A program made the translations under genes and the position numbers. A DNA stretch of 64,000 nucleotides from Rhodomicrobium sp. R_RK_3 (GTDB taxonomy: Bacteria > Pseudomonadota > Alphaproteobacteria > Rhizobiales > Rhodomicrobiaceae), in NCBI RefSeq assembly GCF_002198715.1, contig NZ_MWLK01000032.1:62001-126000 (forward strand). The letters run 5' to 3'. Positions 44,355 to 52,406 of the stretch are shown one piece after another; the stretch's first letter is position 1, and every line of letters begins with the position of its first letter. Below the pieces are notes generated by a model. It was not told the DNA's origin and searched no databases. It saw only the letters and a list, made by a program, of their open reading frames with translations.

Positions 44355-45638
44355 ATGAGCGCGACAAGACGGGACTTTCTCAAAGGCACGGCAATGCTCG
44401 GCGCGGGGCTGGCGACGGCCCGTCTGGCGACACCTGCCCTGGCGCAGGCCAAGCCGAAGGTCGTCATCATCGGCGGCGGCCCCGGCGGGCTGATCGTCCT
44501 GCGCGAGCTGGTCAATGCGGGCGCCAACGCCTTCGACATCACGCTGGTCGAGGCGCAGCGGCAATACACCACCTGCTTCTACTCCAACCTCTATCTCGGC
44601 GGATTCCAGCGCATCGAGACGCTGACCTTCGATTACGGAATCGTCGCCAAGCTGCCGGGCGTGACCGTCGCACACGACCTCGCCGCCACCGTCGACCGCC
44701 AGCGCCGCGAAGTCGTGCTGCAAGGCGGCGCGCGGCTGCCCTATGACCGGCTGGTCATGGCCCCCGGCATCGACCTCGATTACGGCTCGGTGCCCGGCTG
44801 GTCCGCCGCCGCCGAGGAGCGGATGCCGCACGCCTGGAAGGGCGGCGCGCAGACGCGGCTGCTGAAAAGCCAGATCGAGGCGGTGCCGGACGGCGGGTTG
44901 ATCGTGATGATCGCGCCGCCCGCGCCTTATCGCTGCCCGCCCGGCCCCTATGAGCGCGCCTCGATGATGGCCTGGGCGCTGAAGACCGCCGGCAAGAGCA
45001 AGGCGCGCATCGTCATCCTCGACCCGAAGGAGCGGTTCTCCAAGCAGGGGCTGTTCCAGGCCGGCTGGGAGAAATACTATCCCGGCGTCATCGAGTGGCT
45101 GCCGCAATCGATCCATGGCGGCGTGCAGTCGGTCGATCCGGCGACGATGACCGTCGTCACCGGCTTCGAGACCTATGCGGGCGCGGCGCTCGTCAACGTC
45201 ATCCCGCGCCAGACGGCGGGACGCATCGCCCGCGAGGCGGGTCTGACCAATGGCGACAATTATTGCCCGATCGACGCCTTCACCATGGCCTCGCGCATGG
45301 ACCCGGCGGTCTTCGTCGTGGGCGATGCCTGCATCCCCGGCGACATGCCGAAATCCGCCTTCTCCGCCGCCAGCCAGGCGCGCGCCGCCGCCAGCGTCAT
45401 CCGCGCCGAACTCACCGGCGGCGCCAAGCCCGCGCTGGAATTCGCCAATACCTGCTGGAGCCTGATCGCCGCCGATGACAGCGTGAAGATCGGCGGCGCC
45501 TACGCTCCGTCCGAGGCGAAGATCACCGAGCGCAGCGCCTTCCTGTCGAAGCCGGACGAAAGCGCGGAGGTCCGCCGCGACACCTACGCTGAGTCCGCCG
45601 CCTGGTATGGCGAGCTGACGGCCGCGATGTTCTTGTGA
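44355..45638 (+). CDS. soxF: Flavocytochrome c sulfide dehydrogenase, flavoprotein subunit (SoxF/FccB)
   Basis: A 427-residue Tat-exported flavoprotein (signal TRRDFLKGTAMLGAGLA). FAD binding is shown by KPKVVIIGGGPGGLIVLREL, and the C-terminus is an FCSD-type flavin-binding domain. The three functional cysteines are in place: Cys74 (YTTCFYSN, covalent FAD attachment) and the redox pair Cys194 (YRCPPGP) and Cys367 (NTCWSL). It oxidises sulfide to sulfur with a cytochrome c partner (FccA/SoxE), which is not encoded next to it; SoxXA or another cytochrome may serve. It follows soxA by 31 bases. Confidence 0.93.
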   Translation: MSATRRDFLKGTAMLGAGLATARLATPALAQAKPKVVIIGGGPGGLIVLRELVNAGANAFDITLVEAQRQYTTCFYSNLYLGGFQRIETLTFDYGIVAKLPGVTVAHDLAATVDRQRREVVLQGGARLPYDRLVMAPGIDLDYGSVPGWSAAAEERMPHAWKGGAQTRLLKSQIEAVPDGGLIVMIAPPAPYRCPPGPYERASMMAWALKTAGKSKARIVILDPKERFSKQGLFQAGWEKYYPGVIEWLPQSIHGGVQSVDPATMTVVTGFETYAGAALVNVIPRQTAGRIAREAGLTNGDNYCPIDAFTMASRMDPAVFVVGDACIPGDMPKSAFSAASQARAAASVIRAELTGGAKPALEFANTCWSLIAADDSVKIGGAYAPSEAKITERSAFLSKPDESAEVRRDTYAESAAWYGELTAAMFL

Positions 45639-45938
45639 GCCCGCCCGGGTCGCGGCGGGACCGGCTAGAGAGGGGCAAACCCGTTAACTATAAATGAAAG
45701 CGCGGCAACGCTTGTTGCGGAGATGTTCTCCCTCATTTGCCCCGATCCTAATAAATGTTCTAACAATGTTGCGAGCATTTGCCGTTTCAACACATGATAT
45801 TCGAAGGTATTCCGGCTCTATTTCCGGCACGGGTTGAATAATTGGAACATTCTTTCTGGACTTGATGTTTCCGTGGCAGCCGTGCGCGGCAATCGTCCCG
45901 CGAGCTGTCAAGCAATCCGCCCCAGGAGGAGCCACACC
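45639..45938. promoter_or_regulatory. Intergenic region after the sox operon
   Basis: 300 bases, clearly more A+T-rich than its surroundings between 45680 and 45860. It probably contains the promoter of the membrane protein gene at 45939. A GC-rich inverted repeat (CCCGCCCGGGTCGCGGCGGG) just after the fccB stop has no T-tract. No gene recognised. Confidence 0.45.
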
Positions 45939-46898
45939 ATGGTTGACGTTCACCCCGACACGCTGCGCGACCGCGGCGATCCCGACGCCGCGCGTTTCAC
46001 GACCACAACCGCGGCCGACGATGCGCGCACGATGCTGCTCAACCGCCTCTCCTGGAGCGCGGTGCTGGGCGGCGTGGTGGTCGCGCTCGTGACCCAGCTC
46101 ATTCTCAACATGTTCGGCATCGGCATCGGCGCGGCGACGCTCGATCCCTCGGGCGGCGCCGTCAACAATCCGTCCGTGACAAGCTTCTCGGTCGGAGCCG
46201 GGATCTGGTGGGCGCTGTCCGGCATCCTGGCGGCCCTTGCCGGCGGCTATACCGCGGGGCGCCTCGCCGGCCGGCCGCAAGAAGCCATTGCGGGCTGGCA
46301 TGGCCTGACCGCCTGGGCCCTCACCACGCTGGTGATCTTCTACCTGCTCACCTCGAGCATCGGCGGCATCATCGGCGGCGCGTACAACACTCTTTCGAAC
46401 GCCGTCGGCACAGCCGCCTCCACCGCCGGCGGCGCGGTTCAGAGCGCCGTTGCCGACGGAACCGATCCGTTCGCATCGATCGAGCGGACGGTCCGAGGCA
46501 CGTCCGGCGGCGACGATCCGGGTGCGCTCCGCGACAACGCGATTGCAGCGATGCGGGCCGTCATAAGCGGCGACCCCGCCCAAGCGGGCGAAGCCCGCGA
46601 GCGCGCAACCCAGGCGCTCGCCCGCGCGCAGAACATCTCGGTCGAGCAGGCCCGCACGCAGGTCGCCCAATATGAGCAGCAATACAGGCAAGCGGTGGAA
46701 ACCGCCAAGGCCAGGGCTGCCGAAGCCGCCGACGTAGCCGCTCATGCCGTGTCACGAGGCGCCCTGTTCGCGGCGATCTCCTTGGTTCTCGGCGCGATCG
46801 CGGCCTGGCTCGGCGGCCGGATGGGCGCGGTGGAATCGACCATCAGCCATCCGTTCGGCGCCCACAGGCAAGCCACCATTCCGGCGGATCGCAAGTAG
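45939..46898 (+). CDS. Conserved four-helix membrane protein of unknown function
   Basis: A 319-residue protein with four predicted membrane segments: LSWSAVLGGVVVALVTQLIL (about 36-60), GIWWALSGILAALAGGYTAG, LTAWALTTLVIFYLLTSSIG and, near the C-terminus, ALFAAISLVLGAIAAWLGG. Between helices 3 and 4 lies a charged stretch of about 110 residues rich in Ala, Arg and Glu that may form a coiled coil. Relatives in rhizobia are sometimes labelled 'PhnA-like', which says little about function. CAGGAGGAGCC precedes the ATG. It is separated from the sox operon and likely transcribed on its own. Confidence 0.8.
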   Translation: MVDVHPDTLRDRGDPDAARFTTTTAADDARTMLLNRLSWSAVLGGVVVALVTQLILNMFGIGIGAATLDPSGGAVNNPSVTSFSVGAGIWWALSGILAALAGGYTAGRLAGRPQEAIAGWHGLTAWALTTLVIFYLLTSSIGGIIGGAYNTLSNAVGTAASTAGGAVQSAVADGTDPFASIERTVRGTSGGDDPGALRDNAIAAMRAVISGDPAQAGEARERATQALARAQNISVEQARTQVAQYEQQYRQAVETAKARAAEAADVAAHAVSRGALFAAISLVLGAIAAWLGGRMGAVESTISHPFGAHRQATIPADRK

Positions 46899-46957
46899 CG
46901 GCTCAGGAAGCGGCGCGGCGGCAAGGCCACACGGCCCGACCGCCGCGCCACCGAGCC

Positions 46958-47572
46958 CTAGCCCCCCTGGCGCGCCAGGATCAGCTCCTCGACATCCCGC
47001 AGCCGGTCCTTGCCGAAGAAGATCTCATCATCCACGAAGACGGTCGGAATGCCGAAAGCGCCCCGCGCGACGGCGTTGTCGGTATTTTCGCGCAGCCGCG
47101 TCTTGACCTCGTCCTCGACGGCGCGGGCGAGCATCAGGTCCGCGTCGAAGCCGCTTTCCACGAGCGCTGCGCGGACGATCTCGGGATCGTCCATCTTCCT
47201 CTCGTCCTCCCACATGAAATGGAAACCGGCCTCAACATAGGCGGCCAGATTGCCGTCCATCTCGGCGGCGGTGGCAAGCCGCATCATCAGCACCGAATTG
47301 ACCGGGAAATGCGGGTTGTGCTTGTAGGCGGCAAGCCCATGGCGCGCGATGAAGCGGCGCGTTTCGAGTTCCTCATAGGCGAGCTTGTTGCGGATGCCGG
47401 CGAACTGATACATCGGCGCCTTGTTGCCGGTCGACTTGAAGATGCCGCCGAGCAGCACCGGCCTGTAGGCGAATGTCTCGCCGGTCCGCGCCTCGATTTC
47501 GGGGATCACCTTATGGGCGAAATAGGCGTTCGGGCTGGCGAAATCGAAGAGGAAATCAACCTGCATCACCAT
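46958..47572 (-). CDS. 2-hydroxychromene-2-carboxylate isomerase-like protein (DsbA/GST-kappa fold)
   Basis: A protein of about 204 residues with a thioredoxin-like fold. VDFLFDFASPNAYFAHKVIP, with Ser in place of the thioredoxin Cys, and YRPVLLGGIFKSTGNKAP are family signatures; FGIPTVFVDDEIFFGKDRL is the C-terminal cis-Pro and GxDR region. In naphthalene degradation NahD isomerises 2-hydroxychromene-2-carboxylate with glutathione, but most homologs act on unknown substrates. Its start (47572 or 47566) overlaps the stop of the SDR gene, so the two are translationally coupled. Confidence 0.87.
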   Translation of the reverse strand: MVMQVDFLFDFASPNAYFAHKVIPEIEARTGETFAYRPVLLGGIFKSTGNKAPMYQFAGIRNKLAYEELETRRFIARHGLAAYKHNPHFPVNSVLMMRLATAAEMDGNLAAYVEAGFHFMWEDERKMDDPEIVRAALVESGFDADLMLARAVEDEVKTRLRENTDNAVARGAFGIPTVFVDDEIFFGKDRLRDVEELILARQGG

Positions 47573-48321
47573 GTCTCCGCAAAGGGCCTGAGATCGAGCT
47601 CGAAGGTCCAGGCGTCCCGCGCCTGATTGTGCATGTACCAATAGGCCTCGGCCACGGAGGCGGGGTCCATCAGCGCATCGGACGGCAGGGCGTCGACCGC
47701 CGCGTCGCCGCCGCGCGCCCGGATCCGCTCGCGCACGAAGGCGGTATCGACGCCCGCATCGATGACGAGATGGGCGACGTGGATGCCTTTGGGGCCGAGT
47801 TCGCGCGCCATGCTCTGCGCGGCCATCCTGAGCCCGGCCTTGGCGCTGGCGAAGGCCGCATAGCCCGAACCGCCGCGCAGGCTGGCCGTCGCGCCGGTGA
47901 AGAAGATCGAGCCTTTTCCGCGCGGCAGCATCAGCCGGGCGGCCTCGCGTCCGGTGAGGAAGCCGCTGTAACATGCCATTTCCCAGACCTTGCGGAAGAC
48001 GCGCTCGGTGGTCTCCAGCAGCGGGAAATTAACGTTGCCGCCGATGTTGAAGATGACCGCTTCGAGCGGCGCGTGGGCCTCGGCTGCGGCGAGGAAGGCG
48101 GCGACATCCTCCTCCTTGCGCGCATCCATCCCGCGCGCGACGCAGACGCCGCCATGCGCTTCGATGGCCTGCTGCAAGGGCACCAGCTTGTCCGCCGTGC
48201 GGCGTCCGGCGAAGATCGCATAGCCTTCGATGGCGAACCGTTTGGCGATGGCCGCGCCGATGTAATCGCCCGCTCCGACTACGGCCACCGTCGCATTGCG
48301 CGCCTGTTTCTGGTCCGTCAT
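47566..48321 (-). CDS. SDR family protein lacking the usual catalytic tyrosine
   Basis: A 251-residue short-chain dehydrogenase-like protein. The N-terminal motif reads VVGAGDYIGAAIAKRF (a variant of TGxxxGIG) and NIGG replaces NNAG. In the active-site region SGYAAFASAKAGLR, the position four before the Lys is Phe, not Tyr; a Tyr sits three residues earlier. This matches a subset of SDR proteins of unknown activity. It lies directly upstream of and overlaps the isomerase gene, so both may act on one substrate. It may or may not be a functional oxidoreductase. Confidence 0.85.
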   Translation of the reverse strand: MTDQKQARNATVAVVGAGDYIGAAIAKRFAIEGYAIFAGRRTADKLVPLQQAIEAHGGVCVARGMDARKEEDVAAFLAAAEAHAPLEAVIFNIGGNVNFPLLETTERVFRKVWEMACYSGFLTGREAARLMLPRGKGSIFFTGATASLRGGSGYAAFASAKAGLRMAAQSMARELGPKGIHVAHLVIDAGVDTAFVRERIRARGGDAAVDALPSDALMDPASVAEAYWYMHNQARDAWTFELDLRPFAETW

Positions 48322-48425
48322 GGCTGCGCTCCTTGAGTCCTCAGCCTACTGAAATGGCAGCGTTCGCCCGGATTGGAAAGAGCTGGGGCGGGATTGGATT
48401 GAATGGACCAATACAATGCTCTGAC

Positions 48426-48532
48426 GAAATCCCCGCGAAGGCGGGGATCCAGTAATCCCGGAACCAGCCGTCGCGCTCTGCTCAACCTCAAATGCTGCGG
48501 CGTACTGGATCCCCGCCTTCGCTGGGATTGCG
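48426..48532. repeat. Dispersed palindrome, family C copy 2 (inverted pair)
   Basis: Left unit GAAATCCCCGCGAAGGCGGG (from about 48426) and right unit GCGGCGTACTGGATCCCCGC continuing CTTCGCTGGGATTGCG (about 48496-48532) are two inverted copies of the family C palindrome about 40 bases apart. They lie between livF and the SDR gene. Confidence 0.75.
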
Positions 48533-48554
48533 AAAAAACAACCCATTCATGCCC

Positions 48555-49256
48555 TCAAATCTCCAGCCACTCGCTGCGGATCTGGCGGTTGGCATCCAGC
48601 GCGGCGGGCGTGCCTTCAAACACCACCCGGCCATGGCCCATCACATAGACGCGGGCCGAGACCTTCATGGCAATGGTCAGCTTCTGCTCGACCAGCAGGA
48701 TCGACACGCCCCGCCGCACGATCTCGTGCAGGAGATCGGCGACGCGCTGAGTCATCTGCGGCGACAATCCCTCGGTCGGCTCGTCGATCATGATGAAATC
48801 GGGGTCGCCCATGAGGGTCCGGCACATGGTCAGCATCTGCTGCTCGCCGCCGGACAAGACCGTCGCATCGACATCGGCACGGGCGCGCAGATTGGGGAAG
48901 AGCGCGAACATGTCCTCCATCGACCAGCGGCTGGCGGCAATGTCCTGCCCCGGCTTGATGCCGAGGATGAGGTTCTGCCGCGTCGTCAGCCCGGCGAAGA
49001 TGTTGCGGTTCTCCGGCACGTAGCCGATGCCGAGCCGGGCGATGTCGTAGGATTTGCGCCCCGCGATCTCGGCGCCCTTGAACAGGATCGACCCCAGCGG
49101 CGGCACTTCGCCGATGATCGCCTTGCAGGTCGTCGAGCGCCCGACGCCGTTGCGGCCGAGCAGCGCGACGATCTCGCCCGCCCCGATGCGCATATCGACG
49201 CCGCGCAGGATGTGGCTCTTGCCGTAGTAAGCGTGCATGTCGTGGATTTCGAGCAT
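48555..49256 (-). CDS. livF: Branched-chain amino acid-type ABC transporter ATP-binding protein LivF
   Basis: About 233 residues. Signature ILSGGEQQML-like sequence appears as VLSGGEQQMLTMCRTL and Walker B as FIMIDEPTEGLSPQ. The Walker A motif reads LLGRNGVGRSTTCKAI, with Arg where Lys is expected. The variant is recurrent in LivF-like proteins as I recall, but I cannot check. With LivG it powers uptake by the LivHM permease. The ATG at 49256 shares a base with the livG stop (TGATG). Confidence 0.93.
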   Translation of the reverse strand: MLEIHDMHAYYGKSHILRGVDMRIGAGEIVALLGRNGVGRSTTCKAIIGEVPPLGSILFKGAEIAGRKSYDIARLGIGYVPENRNIFAGLTTRQNLILGIKPGQDIAASRWSMEDMFALFPNLRARADVDATVLSGGEQQMLTMCRTLMGDPDFIMIDEPTEGLSPQMTQRVADLLHEIVRRGVSILLVEQKLTIAMKVSARVYVMGHGRVVFEGTPAALDANRQIRSEWLEI

Positions 49257-50017
49257 CACTCCGCCGCCTCCAGCGCCGCGCCGAGATAGGCTTCCTGCAC
49301 CTTCGCGTTGGCGCGCACCGCTTCCGGCGTGTCGCTGGCGACGATCTGGCCATAGACCAGCACGGAGATGCGGTCGGCGAGGTTGAAGACGACGCCCATA
49401 TCGTGCTCAACCATGATGAGGGTCTTGCCCTCCGTCACCTGCCGGATCAGGGCGACGATGGCGTCGGTCTCGGAATGGCTCATGCCGGCGGTCGGCTCGT
49501 CGAGCATGATGACCTCGGCGCCGCCGGCGATGGTGATGCCGATTTCCAGCGCCCGCTGCTCGGCATAGGCGAGCAGGCCCGCCGGGACGTTGCGGCGCCC
49601 GGCGAGGTTGATGCGCTCGAGAATGTCGTCGGCGCGGGCGTTCAGCTCGGACTGGCCGGAGACGAGGTGCCAGAAGGAATAGCGGAGGCCCATCGGCCAG
49701 AGCAGCGCGCAGCGGACGTTTTCGAAGACGCTGAGCTGCGGGAAGATGTTGGTGATCTGAAAGGAGCGGCTGAGACCGCGCCGGTTGATCTCATAGGGCG
49801 GGCGCCCCTGGATCTCCTCGCCATGCAGGCGGATAGTGCCCTGCGTCGGGGCGAAGCGGCCGGTGATGAGGTTGAACAGGGTGGATTTGCCCGCGCCGTT
49901 CGGACCGATGATGGCATGGCGCTCGCCCGGCGCGACGCTGAGATCGACGCCGCAAATGATCTTCGCCTTGCCGAAGCTTTTGTGCACGCCGGTAAGTTCG
50001 ACCGCCGGGATACTCAT
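49256..50017 (-). CDS. livG: Branched-chain amino acid-type ABC transporter ATP-binding protein LivG
   Basis: A 253-residue ATPase. Walker A is IIGPNGAGKSTLFNLITGRF, the signature is reduced to AYAEQRALEIGI, as common in LivG-type proteins, and Walker B is VIMLDEPTAGMSHSET. It forms the heterodimer with LivF. It overlaps livM by 4 bases (ATGA). The substrate of the whole transporter could be branched-chain amino acids, amides, urea or aromatic acids. Confidence 0.93.
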   Translation of the reverse strand: MSIPAVELTGVHKSFGKAKIICGVDLSVAPGERHAIIGPNGAGKSTLFNLITGRFAPTQGTIRLHGEEIQGRPPYEINRRGLSRSFQITNIFPQLSVFENVRCALLWPMGLRYSFWHLVSGQSELNARADDILERINLAGRRNVPAGLLAYAEQRALEIGITIAGGAEVIMLDEPTAGMSHSETDAIVALIRQVTEGKTLIMVEHDMGVVFNLADRISVLVYGQIVASDTPEAVRANAKVQEAYLGAALEAAE

Positions 50018-51300
50018 CGCCGCGCGCTCCCTTTTGCAGGCAGGTTCGCCGCATCCCAGGCGGCTTTCACGTCAGGTGCGAGCCGGTTGGCGAGGGCAAG
50101 GCAGATCAGCGCGACGCCGCCGGTCGCGAGCCAGGGCCAGACCGCATGGGTGTCGATGGTCAGCTTGAACAGGCGCATCGTGTTCTCGCCGACCGAGGCA
50201 TGGCGGACATGAAACAGGATTTCGAGGAAACAGGCCGCCGCCAGGATCCCCGTCACGACGACGGCGGTCAGCTTCAGATAGGGCACGGTCAGCAGGCCGA
50301 GCTTGCCGTGCCGCCAGGCTGGGCCATGCATGGCCAGCACGCCGGTCAGGCCGCCGGGGAAGAACATCACCGCCAGCAGAAACAGGAGGCCGACATAGAG
50401 TTGCCAGAGGTCGGTTTGCAGGCTGAGCACCGATTGCAGCAGGGTGAACGCCACCGCACCGACGATCGGGCCGATGAAGAAGCCGACACCGCCGAGGAAG
50501 GTCACCAGCAGGATGACGCCGGAGGAGGTGAGGTTGAGGTTTTCCTCGGTCAGGATCTCGAAATTGATGGCGATGAGGGCGCCGGCGATCCCGGCGAAGA
50601 ATCCCGCAGCGCAGAAGGACATGAAGCGGACGGTGCGCTGCGAATAGCCAAGGAATTCAGCGCGTTCCTCATTGTCGCGGACGGCGTTGGCCATGCGGCC
50701 GGCGGGCGTGCGGGTGAACAGATACATGGCAAGGGCCGAGAGGAACATCCAAGCGGCGATCAGGTAATAGACCTGCGTCTGCGACGCGAAATTGATGCCG
50801 AGGAAGGCGGGCGCTTCGGTGCGGTCGCCCTTGACCCCGGCCTCGCCGCCGAAGAATGAGACGATGATGATCGAGGAGGCCGCGACCAGTTCGCCGACGC
50901 CGAGCGAGATCATGGCGAAGACGGTGCCCGCGCGCCGCGTCGAGAAGGCGCCGACGATGATGGCGAAGATCAGCCCGAACAGCCCGCCGAACAGCGGCAG
51001 CAGCGGCAGGGGCACCAGCAGCGTGTTCATCACATGCACGGCGAAGAAGCCGCCGAGGCCCATATAGACGGCGTGGCCGAAGGACAGCATCCCGCCCTGG
51101 CCCAGCAGCATGTTGTAGCTCAGCGCGAAGATCACCGTGATCGCCATCTGGTTCATGACCGTGATGGCCGAACTGGAGCGGAAGACGAAGGGCAAGGCGA
51201 GCAAGAGCGCGAAGGCGATCAGCCAGGGCAGCGCCGCCCGCCATTGGCTTCCCGTCAGGGTGTCTTGCGGCTGGCGATCCGAGGTGGGGGCGATGGTCAT
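50014..51300 (-). CDS. livM: Branched-chain amino acid-type ABC transporter permease LivM
   Basis: A 428-residue inner-membrane permease, with the family landmarks SYNMLLGQGGMLSFGHAVYM near the start and TSSGVILLVTFLGGVGFFIG further on. It is longer than a typical LivM (about 330) because of a C-terminal extension of about 90 residues containing two more hydrophobic segments (LTAVVVTGILAAACFLEILF and WPWLATGGVALICLALA). It overlaps livH by 4 bases (ATGA); I therefore place the start at 51300, not further upstream. Confidence 0.93.
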   Translation of the reverse strand: MTIAPTSDRQPQDTLTGSQWRAALPWLIAFALLLALPFVFRSSSAITVMNQMAITVIFALSYNMLLGQGGMLSFGHAVYMGLGGFFAVHVMNTLLVPLPLLPLFGGLFGLIFAIIVGAFSTRRAGTVFAMISLGVGELVAASSIIIVSFFGGEAGVKGDRTEAPAFLGINFASQTQVYYLIAAWMFLSALAMYLFTRTPAGRMANAVRDNEERAEFLGYSQRTVRFMSFCAAGFFAGIAGALIAINFEILTEENLNLTSSGVILLVTFLGGVGFFIGPIVGAVAFTLLQSVLSLQTDLWQLYVGLLFLLAVMFFPGGLTGVLAMHGPAWRHGKLGLLTVPYLKLTAVVVTGILAAACFLEILFHVRHASVGENTMRLFKLTIDTHAVWPWLATGGVALICLALANRLAPDVKAAWDAANLPAKGSARR

Positions 51301-52253
51301 AGCTCGCGCTTCCCGAACAGGCCCTGCGGGCGGATGGCGAGGACGAGCACCATGACGAAGTAAGGCAGGATCGGCCCGATCTGCGGCAAGGTCAGCGTCC
51401 ACAGATCGCGGAAGACGCTGTCGGCGATGCGCAGCGGGCGGGTGAAGCCGAGCGCGGTCAGGATGTCGGCGAAGCGCAGATTGTAGGAGGCGGCAAAGGT
51501 TTGCAGCCAGCCGATCAGCAGCGAGGCGATCAGCGCCCCCCAGAGCGAGCCGAGCCCGCCGACCACGATAGTGACGAAGACGATCGAGCCGAGCAGGAAG
51601 GCCATGCCGGGGAAGGTGCCGAGCGCCGGTCCGGCAATGACGCCCGCCAGCCCCGCCAGCGCCGTGCCGACGCCGAACACGCCCATGAAGACCAGCGGCA
51701 CATTATGGCCGAGATTCTGCACGGTTTCGGGATGGCTGAGCGCGGCCTGGATGACGAGGCCGATGCGCGTGCGGGTCAGGATGGTGAGCAGCACAAGGAA
51801 GATGCCGACCGCCACGAAGATCATGAACACCTTATAGGCGGGGAAGGCGTAGCCATGCAGATGGAACAGCGCGAAATGCAGCGAGTCCGGCTCCTGGAAC
51901 GGTTTTTGGTCGCGTCCCCAGACGAAATTGACGAATTCCTCGATGACCAGCGCGAGGCCGAAAGTGAAGATCAGCTCGGGCACGTGGCCATATTTGTGGA
52001 CGCGGCGCAGACCGTAGCGCTCGACCAGCGCGCCCGCTATGCCGACGATGATCGGGGCGATGACGAGGGCCGGCCAGAAGCCGATCGACTGGCTGATCTG
52101 GAAGCCGAAATAGGCGCCGAGCATGTAGAAGCTGGCATGGGCGAAATTCAAAACCCCCATCATCGAGAAGATGAGGGTCAGCCCGCTCGACAGCATGAAC
52201 AGCAACAGCCCCATGACCAGGCCGTCGAACAGGGTGATGGCGATCAGTTCCAT
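51297..52253 (-). CDS. livH: Branched-chain amino acid-type ABC transporter permease LivH
   Basis: A 318-residue inner-membrane permease. GLTLIFSMMGVLNFAHASFY is the LivH signature near the N-terminus, and GSIVFVTIVVGGLGSLWGAL the conserved EAA-like loop region. It pairs with LivM. The ATG at 52253 is chosen because AAGG precedes it and the frame upstream (to 52298) lacks family sequence. 153 bases with a repeat B separate it from the binding protein gene livK. Confidence 0.93.
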   Translation of the reverse strand: MELIAITLFDGLVMGLLLFMLSSGLTLIFSMMGVLNFAHASFYMLGAYFGFQISQSIGFWPALVIAPIIVGIAGALVERYGLRRVHKYGHVPELIFTFGLALVIEEFVNFVWGRDQKPFQEPDSLHFALFHLHGYAFPAYKVFMIFVAVGIFLVLLTILTRTRIGLVIQAALSHPETVQNLGHNVPLVFMGVFGVGTALAGLAGVIAGPALGTFPGMAFLLGSIVFVTIVVGGLGSLWGALIASLLIGWLQTFAASYNLRFADILTALGFTRPLRIADSVFRDLWTLTLPQIGPILPYFVMVLVLAIRPQGLFGKREL

Positions 52254-52285
52254 GGGTGCCTTGGCCGATGGTTTCGCTGAGAAAG

Positions 52286-52386
52286 CCCCCTCACCCACCC
52301 GCTTATCGGCGAAGAACGGGGCTTTTTGTTTTAGCCCTCTCCCCTTGAGGGAGAGGGCGGGGGCGTCAGCGACCGGGTGAGGGGGG
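52286..52386. repeat. Intergenic palindromic repeat, family B copy 2
   Basis: Outer arms CCCCCTCACCCACCCGC and CGACCGGGTGAGGGGGG are inverted, with a strong inner hairpin CCCTCTCCCCTTGAGGGAGAGGG. It lies between livK and livH in the transporter operon, where it could attenuate or stabilise, giving more binding protein than permease. Confidence 0.8.
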
Positions 52387-52406
52387 CCGCTGGCACGGCG
52401 CCGCGA

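Noticed and set aside
45844-45875. GGAAC followed by a GT-rich element resembling an EcfG-type general stress promoter before the membrane protein gene
   Set aside because: No CGTT lies at the required 16-17 base spacing; the match is incomplete.
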